Source: JBDSKH01 sp035556655
GTDB taxonomy: Bacteria > Actinomycetota > Actinomycetes > Actinomycetales > Microbacteriaceae
DNA length: 30,629 nucleotides
Reading direction: 5' to 3'
Assembly (NCBI GenBank): GCA_035556655.1
Contig: DATMFW010000076.1
Location: forward strand, 1 to 30,629
This document shows, in pieces, positions 23,301 through 29,863 of this stretch; the first letter of the stretch is position 1, and each line of letters begins with the position of its first letter. The notes below the pieces were generated by a model. That model had not been told where the DNA came from and made no database searches. It saw only the letters and a program-made list of their open reading frames with translations. The translations under genes were made by a program, and so were the position numbers.

Positions 23301-23526
23301 GCTCGCCCGCCGCCTTCCGGGTGAACGTCAGCCCGAGGATCTCGCTGGCACGGACCTTCTCGTTGGCCAGCAACCACAGCACCCGGTTGGCCATCGTCTC
23401 GGTCTTGCCGCTGCCGGCACCCGCGATGACGAGCGCGGGCGCGAGGTCGGCCTCGATGACGGCGACCTGCTGCGGGGTCGGCTGCGGGAGCCCGAGGGCG
23501 CGGGCGATCTCGGCGGCGCTAATCAC
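20347..23526 (-). CDS. adnB: AdnB subunit, helicase-nuclease for double-strand break resection
   Basis: A 1059-residue UvrD-like motor fused to a RecB-family nuclease. Q motif PTPQQ (16-20), Walker A AGAGSGKT (35-42), motif Ia LTFTRKAAGELLARI, motif II DEYQDT (271-276), motif III GDPNQSIYGWRGA, motif V LTIHGAKGLEWDAV and motif VI VAVTRARHDL are all intact, so this is the active motor. The nuclease domain carries Asp970, Asp983 and Lys985 in KIDAVYE and VDWKTGK, and the LQLALYRLAYA helix. Its order after adnA and its size match mycobacterial Rv3201c (recalled). The GTG start overlaps the adnA stop by 8 bases (GTGATTAG), so the two subunits are translationally coupled. Confidence 0.92.
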   Translation of the reverse strand: MISAAEIARALGLPQPTPQQVAVIEADLAPALVIAGAGSGKTETMANRVLWLLANEKVRASEILGLTFTRKAAGELLARIRKRVGQLAATGLIPEDHDPFEAAEVATYNSFANAIFRDNAILVGREADGSVLGDAGAWQLARAVVTRSTHPSLPDLDKNLDPVVGAVLELSRSMAENLARPEEVRAYAARFAATADLPLGGKAVLADEERIAATVGTLDVLLDLAAEYEAAKFERSLVEYSDQVALALEIVGRQERVGAEYRDRYRVVLLDEYQDTSVVQTRLLAALFAGTPVMAVGDPNQSIYGWRGASASNLEQFARQFGATGLPFALTTSWRNGTRILDAANTLVAPFAQASRIPVERLVPSPEATDHDVDVVVAEDLETEAAEVAEWFARRVGTIDEPLPSGTAPSAALLMRARRTQPVFLAALRERGVRTHVLGIGGLLAEPEVADIVCMLTVLGDAEAGLELLRLLAGSRWRIGVQDLHALRRVSSWLREHDYKQQLLGEDLEKRMRATVTEGEGGSIVDALDFLAHSPEGHRVREWFSPEGLPRLVDAGLTIAQLRARISLPLPDLVAVVEHELRLDIEVVANETRTLGGAGVAALLDAVDGYLALDDRASLRGFLAWLRAAEEKEDLSPRPEDPVPGTVQVLTIHGAKGLEWDAVAIPRMVADELPMKPVEGLGGWLSFGKLPWPFRGDADDLPFYAWEEATTRAELAAARKLFRAAVQRRFDDEERRLAYVAVTRARHDLLLSGSFWATQIKWRAPSPLLVELSDAGVIPSQPDQPASDTNPMGDDLETFTWPRDPLGESRRPLVMRAADLVRSAEPVLAGELADQVQTLLVERERRLAGRPPVIVPTRVPASRFKDFVSDPDDVALSLLRPMPEKPYRATRLGTVFHAWVEQRYGVVGGSDELDADLLELDDAGDPVDAEELARLQAVFEGSEWASRRPVEVEREIHLPFDGRIVICKIDAVYESGGRYEVVDWKTGKRPKDAKDERLKRLQLALYRLAYAKWSGVDPSLIDAAFYFVADDHVLRPDHIESEEELLMLWRAAFGANVTP

Positions 23527-26500
23527 TCGACACCGCCCGGACCCGATGCAGGCGCAATCGCGGTGTGGTGCCGAACCCGCCGTAGGACTCCAGCTCGACG
23601 GGTCCGTCGAAGCTCGATGCCGCGATCAGGGTCGCCGCATCGAGGATGCGCGTGCGCACCGCCTCCAGCCCGGCGTCGTCGAGCGGGCGCTGTGCGGGCT
23701 CGCGATAGCGCTGCGACTTCGTGCCCTCGCGCACGAACAGCAGCTTGGCGCCGCCCGGCCGATGCCCCGGATGCGCGGCGAGCCGGTCGTCGAACTCGCC
23801 CTCGGCATAGGCGAGCTGGTATGCCCCGAGCTGCGCGAGCTTCTCGACCTCCGCCTCGCTCTTGGGCCGGCCGGTCTTCAGATCGACGATCACGACGGCT
23901 CCGTCGGGGTCGACCTCGACCCGGTCGATCGAGCCCCTCACCAGGATCTCGGGCAGCTTCTCGGTGGCGTATTGCAGCGTGAAGCCGCCCTCGGCGGCGG
24001 CGAGGGTCTTGCCTGCGCGACGGAAGTCGGCCAGATAGTCGGCCAGCGCATCCACGAACCCCCGTGCCAGCCGGCGATGCCGCTCGGCGAGCCAGTCCGA
24101 CTCGAACACCAGCTCTTTCCAGCGCCCCTCGACGGCCTCCCACAGCCGCTCGGCCGTCGGGTCGGGCGTGGTCTCCATCGCCCAGTGCAGGATCGTGCCG
24201 ACGTTCGCCACGACGCCGGAGTCACCGCCGGCCATGGCCTCGAGGAACCAATCGAGCACCGACTCCTCGATGCGCTCGATCTGCGACGGAGACACCCGGA
24301 CCGTGTCGCCCTCGTACAGCGGTCCGGTCGTACTGGACTCGGCCAGCCCGTGCCAGTCGGCGGGGTCGGCACCGGGCAGTCCCTGTGCGGCGAGGGCCGC
24401 CAGTGTCGACGCCGCGGCGGTGACCTCTGCGGTGGGGACACCCGGTTCGGTCAGGGTGCGCCGCAGCCGGCCGGTCATGCCGCGGAGGGTCAGCGGAGGG
24501 GTCGTCGGATCGACGACCCCGACCTCGAGGCCGGGAGGGACCAGGCCGAGGAACACGCTCTCGGCGGTGTCGTCGTTGCTGACGGCGGCCAGCACCACCC
24601 GCTCGGCGGCCCGCGACACCGCGAGCGCGAAGAGGCGCAACTCGTCGTCGAGCACCAGCTTGCGCTCGTCGAGGGCCGGGATCGCCCCCGTCGTGACCGC
24701 GCGCACGAGGTTCTGGGGCGCCAGCAGCGACCCGCGCAGCCGCAGGTTCGGCCAGACCCCCTCTTGCAGGTCGGCGAGCACCACGGTGCGGAACTCGAGG
24801 CCGACCGCACCCGAGGGCGTGGTGACCAGCACGGTGTCGTCGCTGCGGGCTGCCGTGAGGATGTCGCCGGCGAGCTCCGCGGTGAGGATCTCGCTGATGA
24901 ACTCGGCCGCGATCACCCGCGGATCCTCACCCTGCGGCCGGCGCTCGACGAAGTCCTTGGCGGCGGCGAACAGGGCCACGACGGCGTCGAGGTCGCGGTT
25001 GGCCTCGTCGGCGGTGAGCCCCGAGCCGAGCGCCTCGCGCTGCCAGCGTCGCGCCAGGCCGCTGCGGTCCCAGACGATCCAGAGCAGCTCTTCGATGGAA
25101 CCGTCGCTGCGGCGCACCTCATCGAGCGTCGCGGCGAGGCGTTCCGCGCCGCGCGCCAGCGGGGAGTCGACGCGGGTGAGGCGACCCGGCGCGCCGAGCA
25201 CGTGCACCAGGAGCTCGTCACTGGTGGCGTCCTCTCCTGCCTTCAGCTCTTCGACCCGCAGCGCCAGGCGCAGGCGGCGCAGCCCGATCGCGTCGTAACC
25301 GCCGAACGGGCCGAGCAGCAGCTCCGCCGCCAGCGCCGGATCGAGCTCGATGTCGCCGATGGCGACCCGCACGATGCCGAGCAGCGCCCGGACCACGGGC
25401 GCCTCGTGCAGCACGATCCCGCCGGAGGAGGTCCGGGTGGGGACCTCGGCGAGCGCGAGAGCCCGGGCGATCGCCGGAGCGCTCGATCCGCTGCGCACCA
25501 CGACGGCCAGGTCGCGCCAGGCGACGCCGCGGTGCAGGTGGTCTTCGCGCAGCGTGCGCGCGATCGCGGCGAGCTGGCGGGCCTCGGTGCTCGCCCGGAT
25601 CATCGACACCGGCGGGAGGTCCGCGATGTCGTTCCCGCCCGCCGCGGCGCCCCGCTGGGCGCCGGCCGCCGCCGTGCCGATGCGCTCGGTGATGCGCGAG
25701 ACGAAGGACCGCAGCGCCGGACCCTGACGATGGACCGTGTCGAGCACGAGGGTGTCGGCGTCGATGCCGAGCTCGACGCCGAGCCGGCCGAGCGCGTCGG
25801 GTTCGCCCCCGCGGAAGGCGTTGCTGGCGACGTCGGGGTCGCCGAAGGCGATGATCGCGATGCCGCGGCCGGCGAGAGCCCGCAGGATCGCCAGGGTCGA
25901 CTCCGTCGCCTCGTGCAGGTCGTCGACGATGACCAGCCGCAGCGCGGCGACCCGGCTGTCGGGCGGCGCGGAGACGATCGCGGCGACGGCGAACCGCGCC
26001 AGCTCTGCCGGGTCGAGCTGCTGCTCGCGCGCGCCGCCGGCCACGGTCTGATACCGCTCGATGAAGTCCGCCGCCGCGCTCCACTCCGGCCGGCCCGCCG
26101 AGGCGCCGAGCTCGCGCAGGCGGGCTGGTGGTACGTCGTACTCGGTGGCGCGCGCCATCAGCTCGCGCAGCTCGGTGCGGAAGCCGCGCAGCCGCCGAAC
26201 CCCGGCGTCGAGCGGGTCGGGCCAGGCGGGCCCGGTGCCGTCGGCGATGTCGCCCTCGAGCAGCGCGGCGAGATCGGCGTCCTGCTCGGCCCCGGTCAGC
26301 AGGCGCGGGGGCTGCGCACCGGCGGCGCGCGCCGCCGCCGTCACCACCTCGAACGCGAAGGAGTTGACGGTGCGGGCCAGCGGCCCGTTCGTGGGTCGTT
26401 CCAGCCGAACCGCGATCCGGTCGCGCAGCCGCGTGGCAGCGGCCCGGGTCGACGCGATCACCAGCAGCTCGTCGGTGCTCCAGCCGCGCTCGCGCACGCG

Positions 26501-26665
26501 GTCGGCGACGAGTTCGATGACGGTGGCCGTCTTGCCGGAACCCGGCGCACCGAGAACCGCGGCCGAGCGGCCGTCGGGCAGGCCGAGGACGGCGCGCTGT
26601 GCCACATCCGGCTCGATCGGATCGGTGACCGGCCGGCCGCCTCGCTCGAACCGGATCGCCGCCAT
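23519..26665 (-). CDS. adnA: AdnA subunit, helicase-nuclease for double-strand break resection
   Basis: A 1048-residue partner of AdnB, matching the length and order of mycobacterial Rv3202c (recalled). Walker A GAPGSGKT (39-46) is intact, but the rest of the motor is eroded: motif II reads VIVDDLHEAT (245-254) in place of the usual DEYQDT, and motif III reads FGDPDVASNAFRGG, with no QS pair. Motif VI keeps an arginine in VSRAAERV. The C-terminal RecB-type nuclease is complete: Asp914, Asp928 and Lys930 in SIDRVEVD and VDLKTG, then LGAYQLAYAEGE. AdnA is thus a structural or minor motor with a working nuclease. Start ATG 26665 follows TACGGT by 7 bases; the open frame extends further upstream but that part overlaps the divergent DUF3107 gene. 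Confidence 0.92.
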   Translation of the reverse strand: MAAIRFERGGRPVTDPIEPDVAQRAVLGLPDGRSAAVLGAPGSGKTATVIELVADRVRERGWSTDELLVIASTRAAATRLRDRIAVRLERPTNGPLARTVNSFAFEVVTAAARAAGAQPPRLLTGAEQDADLAALLEGDIADGTGPAWPDPLDAGVRRLRGFRTELRELMARATEYDVPPARLRELGASAGRPEWSAAADFIERYQTVAGGAREQQLDPAELARFAVAAIVSAPPDSRVAALRLVIVDDLHEATESTLAILRALAGRGIAIIAFGDPDVASNAFRGGEPDALGRLGVELGIDADTLVLDTVHRQGPALRSFVSRITERIGTAAAGAQRGAAAGGNDIADLPPVSMIRASTEARQLAAIARTLREDHLHRGVAWRDLAVVVRSGSSAPAIARALALAEVPTRTSSGGIVLHEAPVVRALLGIVRVAIGDIELDPALAAELLLGPFGGYDAIGLRRLRLALRVEELKAGEDATSDELLVHVLGAPGRLTRVDSPLARGAERLAATLDEVRRSDGSIEELLWIVWDRSGLARRWQREALGSGLTADEANRDLDAVVALFAAAKDFVERRPQGEDPRVIAAEFISEILTAELAGDILTAARSDDTVLVTTPSGAVGLEFRTVVLADLQEGVWPNLRLRGSLLAPQNLVRAVTTGAIPALDERKLVLDDELRLFALAVSRAAERVVLAAVSNDDTAESVFLGLVPPGLEVGVVDPTTPPLTLRGMTGRLRRTLTEPGVPTAEVTAAASTLAALAAQGLPGADPADWHGLAESSTTGPLYEGDTVRVSPSQIERIEESVLDWFLEAMAGGDSGVVANVGTILHWAMETTPDPTAERLWEAVEGRWKELVFESDWLAERHRRLARGFVDALADYLADFRRAGKTLAAAEGGFTLQYATEKLPEILVRGSIDRVEVDPDGAVVIVDLKTGRPKSEAEVEKLAQLGAYQLAYAEGEFDDRLAAHPGHRPGGAKLLFVREGTKSQRYREPAQRPLDDAGLEAVRTRILDAATLIAASSFDGPVELESYGGFGTTPRLRLHRVRAVSSD

Positions 26666-26672
26666 GCGCTCC

Positions 26673-26678
26673 ACCGTA
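26673..26678 (-). promoter_or_regulatory. -10 hexamer TACGGT upstream of adnA
   Basis: On the minus strand TACGGT stands 7 bases before the adnA ATG. A GGAG lies between, so both leaderless and short-leader translation are possible. This promoter would serve adnA, adnB and the M20 gene. Confidence 0.45.
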
Positions 26679-26743
26679 GCGGGGCGCACCGACGCCGGTT
26701 CTGCCCTCAGTGAACCCGCACCTGGAGGCCGCATCGCATCCCG

Positions 26744-26749
26744 TACCCT
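26744..26749 (+). promoter_or_regulatory. -10 hexamer TACCCT, leaderless-type promoter
   Basis: TACCCT is followed by 7 bases and the GTG of the DUF3107 gene, with no ribosome binding site. Confidence 0.5.
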
Positions 26750-26756
26750 CGCATAC

Positions 26757-26981
26757 GTGGACATTCGCATCGGTATCGCCAACAGCCCCCGCGAGCTCGC
26801 CTTCGAGTCGTCGCAGACCTCGGCCGAGGTCGAGAAGATCGTGTCGGACGCCCTCGCCTCCGACGCCAAGTTCATCAAGCTGACCGACGACAAGGGCAAG
26901 GTCTACATCGTGCCGACCGCGTCGTTCACCTACCTCGAGGTGGGGTCCGAGAAGTCCCGCAGCGTCGGATTCGTCGCCTGA
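26757..26981 (+). CDS. DUF3107 family small protein
   Basis: A 74-residue acidic protein that begins MDIRIGIANSPRELAFESS and includes SAEVEKIVSDALASD and a TDDKGKVYIVPTASFTYLEVG segment. This matches the actinobacterial DUF3107 family (TB9.4 in M. tuberculosis, recalled), of unknown function; the pattern of helix followed by beta strands suggests a small alpha/beta fold with a possible nucleic-acid or protein binding role, but nothing catalytic is visible. The GTG at 26757 is chosen because it follows TACCCT with 7 bases. Divergent from adnA and 21 bases upstream of a small membrane protein gene. Confidence 0.9.
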   Translation: MDIRIGIANSPRELAFESSQTSAEVEKIVSDALASDAKFIKLTDDKGKVYIVPTASFTYLEVGSEKSRSVGFVA

Positions 26982-26989
26982 GCTGCTGA

Positions 26990-26995
26990 TACTCT
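26990..26995 (+). promoter_or_regulatory. -10 hexamer TACTCT, leaderless-type promoter
   Basis: TACTCT begins 8 bases after the DUF3107 stop and is followed by 7 bases and the ATG of the small membrane protein gene. Confidence 0.4.
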
Positions 26996-27002
26996 CCCCG
27001 GC

Positions 27003-27299
27003 ATGGAACTGCTCTACGTCACCGTGATCGGTGCCGGCATCGGTGCGGTGGTGCGGTATCTGATCCCGGGCCGCCGCGCGCACGGGATGCTCCTGCTCCC
27101 CGCGATCGGCGCCGCCGTCACCAGTGCCCTCTGGGTGGGGTTGCTCTGGCTCGGCCTGACCTTCGACGGCGGCTGGATCTGGGTGATCTCGCTCGGCGCG
27201 GCGACCCTGGCGTCGATCGCGGCCGCGATCTGGCTGGCCCGTGCGCGCGAGCGCGGCGACCGGCGCCTGCTGCACCAGCTCAGCGGCGGCAAAGCCTGA
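27003..27299 (+). CDS. Small integral membrane protein of unknown function
   Basis: A 98-residue protein with three hydrophobic segments: about 4-20 (LYVTVIGAGIGAVVRYL), 29-52 and 57-80. Between the first two is a basic loop PGRRAHGM, and a positively charged tail (RARERGDRRLLHQ) follows the last, so loop 1 and the tail are probably cytoplasmic. I do not recognise a family function; similar small proteins next to DUF3107 are common in Microbacteriaceae (recalled). It ends 4 bases before the convergent Lrp gene. Confidence 0.75.
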   Translation: MELLYVTVIGAGIGAVVRYLIPGRRAHGMLLLPAIGAAVTSALWVGLLWLGLTFDGGWIWVISLGAATLASIAAAIWLARARERGDRRLLHQLSGGKA

Positions 27300-27303
27300 T
27301 CTT

Positions 27304-27783
27304 CTAGAACTTCAGGTTCTCGTGGTGCTGGAACACCACGCTCGTGCGCGTCGAGGCCACCGCCGGATGCGCCGACAACTGCTCGACGACGAACTCGCGC
27401 AGCGCATCGGTGTCGTGCACCGCGACGTGCAGCACGAAGTCCTCTGCGCCGCCCAGGAAGAACAGCTGGCGCACCTCGGGCCGGTGCTCGAGGTCGTCGC
27501 GGAACTCGGTGATGCGCTGGCGCGCTCCGGTGCGGATGCTGACGCTGATCAGCGCTTCGATGCCCAGTCCCAGCGCGGCCGGGCTGACCGCTGCGGTGAA
27601 CCCGGTGATCACGCCGCGCTCGACCAGTCCGCGCACCCGGGCCAGACAGGTGGAGGGGGCGATGCCCGCCAGCTCGGCCAGCCGGCTGTTCGGTGTCCGG
27701 GCGTCCTCGCGCAGCAGATCGAGGATGCGGCGATCGACCTCGTCGAGGGAGTCGCTCCGAATATCACGCGCCATATCAGCCAT
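27304..27783 (-). CDS. Lrp/AsnC-family transcriptional regulator (probable ald regulator)
   Basis: A 159-residue Lrp/AsnC protein. The helix-turn-helix lies at about 31-53 (PNSRLAELAGIAPSTCLARV) after the conserved LDEVDRRILDLLREDAR helix, and the C-terminal RAM effector domain includes LISVSIRTGARQ and QLFFLGGAEDFVLHVAV, which would bind an amino acid. It is divergent from alanine dehydrogenase, the same pairing as AldR-ald in mycobacteria, so alanine-responsive control of ald is likely. Start: ATG 27783 with AGAAG upstream is used here. ATG 27822 follows TATTGT with 9 bases and would add 13 residues; ATG 27774 is also possible. Confidence 0.9.
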   Translation of the reverse strand: MADMARDIRSDSLDEVDRRILDLLREDARTPNSRLAELAGIAPSTCLARVRGLVERGVITGFTAAVSPAALGLGIEALISVSIRTGARQRITEFRDDLEHRPEVRQLFFLGGAEDFVLHVAVHDTDALREFVVEQLSAHPAVASTRTSVVFQHHENLKF

Positions 27784-27838
27784 TCTGCCGAATCTTCTGC
27801 CGAAATCTCCCGGCCAAGGCATCCATTCAGCACAATAT
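27783..27838. promoter_or_regulatory. lrp-ald control region: direct repeats and overlapping -10 elements
   Basis: TTCTGCCGAA occurs at 27783-27792 and 27795-27804, 12 bp apart, a likely Lrp binding pair. For ald, CACAAT (27831-27836) with 6 bases to the ATG is a leaderless-type -10, which puts the repeats at about -39 to -60, a usual place for an activator. For lrp, TATTGT (27837-27832 on the minus strand) uses the complement of the same bases, so the two promoters cannot be occupied by polymerase together. Confidence 0.5.
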
Positions 27839-27842
27839 CGGC

Positions 27843-28943
27843 ATGCTGATCGGCGTCCCCACTGAGATCAAGAACAACGAGAACCGCGTGGCCATCACGC
27901 CCGCGGGCGTCAACGAGCTGACCCGTCGCGGTCACGACGTGCTCATCCAGGCCGGAGCCGGTACCGGCTCGGGCTTCTCGGACGACCAGTTCGCCTCGGT
28001 CGGCGCCACCCTGACCCCCGACGTCGAGAAGGTCTGGGCCGAGGCCGACCTGCTGCTGAAGGTCAAGGAGCCCATCGAGGTCGAGTACCCGCGCCTGCGC
28101 AAGGGGCAGGTGCTGTTCACCTACCTGCACCTGGCCGCGTCGCGTCCGTGCACCGATGCGCTGCTCGAGTCGGGCACCACCGCGATCGCCTACGAGACCG
28201 TCCAGCTCGCCGACCGCTCGCTGCCGCTGCTGCAGCCGATGAGCGAGGTCGCGGGCCGGCTCGCGCCCCAGGTGGGCGCCTATCACCTGATGAAGTCCCA
28301 GGGCGGGGCCGGAATGCTGCTCGGCGGCGTACCCGGAACCCCCAAGGCCAAGGTGGTCGTCATCGGTGGCGGCGTGGCCGGCGAGCACGCCGCCGCCAAC
28401 GCCCTGGGCATGGGCGCCGACGTCACCATCGTCGACATCGCCATCCCGCGCCTGCGTCAGCTCGAGGTCCGCTTCCAGGGCCAGGTGCAGACCCGGCCGT
28501 CGACCTCGTACGAGATCGCGAACCTCGTCGCCGACGCCGACCTCGTGGTCGGGTCGGTGCTGATCCCGGGCGAGAAGGCCCCGAAGCTCGTGACGGATGC
28601 GATGGTCGCCACCATGCGCCCCGGTTCGGTCCTCGTCGACATCGCGATCGATCAGGGCGGATGCTTCGAGGGCTCGCGCCCCACGACGCACGACGACCCG
28701 ACCTTCGCCGTCCACGACTCCATCTACTACTGCGTGGCGAACATGCCGGGGGCCGTGCCCGGCACCTCGACCCGTGCGCTCACCAACGCGACCCTGCCGT
28801 ACGTCGTCGCGCTGGCCGACAAGGGCTGGCAGAAGGCGCTCGGCGACGACCAGGCGCTCGCGCTGGGTCTCAACACCCACGAGGGCAAGGTGTACTACAA
28901 GGGCGTGGCCGACGCGTTCGGGATGAAGCTGGCGACGCTCTGA
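27843..28943 (+). CDS. ald: Alanine dehydrogenase
   Basis: A 366-residue L-alanine dehydrogenase of canonical length. It catalyses NAD-dependent, reversible conversion of L-alanine to pyruvate and ammonia in the cytoplasm. The active-site set is complete: Arg15 in NNENRVAI, Lys75 in LKVKEP, His96 in YLHLAAS and Asp270 in VDIAIDQGG. The NAD-binding Rossmann motif GGGVAGEHAA (175-184) follows the linker GGVPGTPKAKVV. The ATG at 27843 gives the family's exact N-terminus MLIGVPTEIK. It is divergent from an Lrp-type regulator, with putative operators in between, and is followed by an intergenic palindrome. Confidence 0.98.
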   Translation: MLIGVPTEIKNNENRVAITPAGVNELTRRGHDVLIQAGAGTGSGFSDDQFASVGATLTPDVEKVWAEADLLLKVKEPIEVEYPRLRKGQVLFTYLHLAASRPCTDALLESGTTAIAYETVQLADRSLPLLQPMSEVAGRLAPQVGAYHLMKSQGGAGMLLGGVPGTPKAKVVVIGGGVAGEHAAANALGMGADVTIVDIAIPRLRQLEVRFQGQVQTRPSTSYEIANLVADADLVVGSVLIPGEKAPKLVTDAMVATMRPGSVLVDIAIDQGGCFEGSRPTTHDDPTFAVHDSIYYCVANMPGAVPGTSTRALTNATLPYVVALADKGWQKALGDDQALALGLNTHEGKVYYKGVADAFGMKLATL

Positions 28944-28951
28944 GTTCTGCC

Positions 28952-29034
28952 GGTCGAGTGGCGCCGGAGGCGCGTGTCGAAGCTCTTGGCCACGAGCTGG
29001 GTTTCGACACGCGACCTGCGGTCGCTACTCAACC
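28952..29034. repeat. REP-like imperfect palindrome between convergent genes
   Basis: The left arm (28952-28982, beginning GGTCGAGTGGCGCC and ending GCGTGTCGAAG) is matched by an inverted copy at 29000-29034 whose reverse complement begins GGTTGAGTAGCGACC and ends GTGTCGAAACC. The shared core is GGTYGAGTRGCG and CGCGTGTCGAA. The 17 bases between the arms are unrelated. It fills the 104-base gap between ald and the ferritin-like gene, where it could end transcription on both strands. I recall closely similar GTTGAGTAGCG/TGTCGAAAC palindromes scattered through Microbacteriaceae genomes. Confidence 0.8.
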
Positions 29035-29047
29035 AGCACAGGGCGCG

Positions 29048-29770
29048 TCAGGCCGTCAGGCCGAGCGCGTCCATGCGGCGCGTGTGCGCGGCGATCAGCT
29101 CGGTGAACACCGGCTCGATGCGCTCTTCCCCCGGAGCCTCGCGCCCGAGTGCCAGCGACGACCGCGCGACGAGCATCGTGTCGCCCACGAGGCGCCGACC
29201 CCACATGGCCAGCCGCGAAGCGAGCCGCGGGCTGCCGTCGATGGCCTCCCGCAACTCCTCGACGAGCAGCGCCTCGCCCTTGTCGACATCGAGCGCGATC
29301 GACACGCGTTCCGAGAGCCCGGCGGGGAGGCCGGCCGCGAGCCCCTCGAAGAAGTCGGTGAGGAATCCGGCCGTGAGGTAGCAGGTGACGAGGATCTCGT
29401 GCCAGTCGGCACCCTGCGTACGCCGCTGGAAGTCGTCGAGCTCGACGCGGGAGGGGTCCATCGCCGCCACCGGGTCGATGTTCAGCCGGCGCATCTCGAC
29501 GACGATGCTCTCGTGCGCCTCGAGCACCTCGGCCGCCGCCCGGCTGAGCTTGGTCTTCGCCGACGTCGTCGGAGCGGCGGCGACGGCACGGCCGAGATTC
29601 TCGAACAGAACGAGGGTCAGGTATCCCAGGCGCCCGAGGTAGGCCTCCGGCGGCGGGGTCAGGTCGGCGAGCTCGACGCGGGCGACGGCGACCGTCTCCG
29701 AGCGCGGCGTGATCACCGGCGCGGCGGACCGCGGACGGGGACGCCGGCGACGCCGGAAGATGCTCAGCAC
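29048..29770 (-). CDS. Ferritin-like fold domain protein (Rv3210c-like)
   Basis: A 240-residue protein, mostly helical. After a basic N-terminus (FRRRRRPRPRSA) come long amphipathic helices, including GYLTLVLFENLGRAVAAAPT, KLSRAAAEVLEAHESIVVEM and the acidic WHEILVTCYLTAGFLTDFFEG. The Glu/His residues in EAHESIV and DWHEIL are spaced as in ferritin-like four-helix bundles, and actinobacterial homologues at this position are called ferritin-like fold proteins (recalled). Whether a di-iron site forms is unsure. The GTG at 29770 follows TAGGCT with 7 bases and is chosen over a long upstream open frame, which would run into the divergent helicase gene. Confidence 0.8.
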   Translation of the reverse strand: MLSIFRRRRRPRPRSAAPVITPRSETVAVARVELADLTPPPEAYLGRLGYLTLVLFENLGRAVAAAPTTSAKTKLSRAAAEVLEAHESIVVEMRRLNIDPVAAMDPSRVELDDFQRRTQGADWHEILVTCYLTAGFLTDFFEGLAAGLPAGLSERVSIALDVDKGEALLVEELREAIDGSPRLASRLAMWGRRLVGDTMLVARSSLALGREAPGEERIEPVFTELIAAHTRRMDALGLTA

Positions 29771-29777
29771 GCCCCAC

Positions 29778-29783
29778 AGCCTA
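29778..29783 (-). promoter_or_regulatory. -10 hexamer TAGGCT, leaderless-type promoter
   Basis: On the minus strand TAGGCT is followed by 7 bases and the GTG of the ferritin-like gene. Confidence 0.5.
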
Positions 29784-29826
29784 GCCCCGCGTCGCGGTTC
29801 GCCCGGTGAGCGCGGGCGCGGCCCGG

Positions 29827-29832
29827 TAGACT
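29827..29832 (+). promoter_or_regulatory. -10 hexamer TAGACT of the DEAD-box helicase gene
   Basis: TAGACT ends 31 bases before the TTG at 29864, giving a short leader of about 25 bases that contains CAGGTAA as a weak ribosome binding site. Confidence 0.4.
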
Positions 29833-29863
29833 GGGGCCCACTCATATTCCAGACAGGTAATCC

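Noticed and set aside
23282..26713. A 1143-codon plus-strand open frame over adnA
   Set aside because: Low-complexity Arg/Gly/Asp/Val composition typical of antisense frames; adnA is clearly coding on the other strand.
26666..26899. Longer N-terminus for adnA from an upstream ATG
   Set aside because: It would overlap the divergent DUF3107 gene and shows no family similarity; ATG 26665 gives the expected length and has a promoter-like hexamer.
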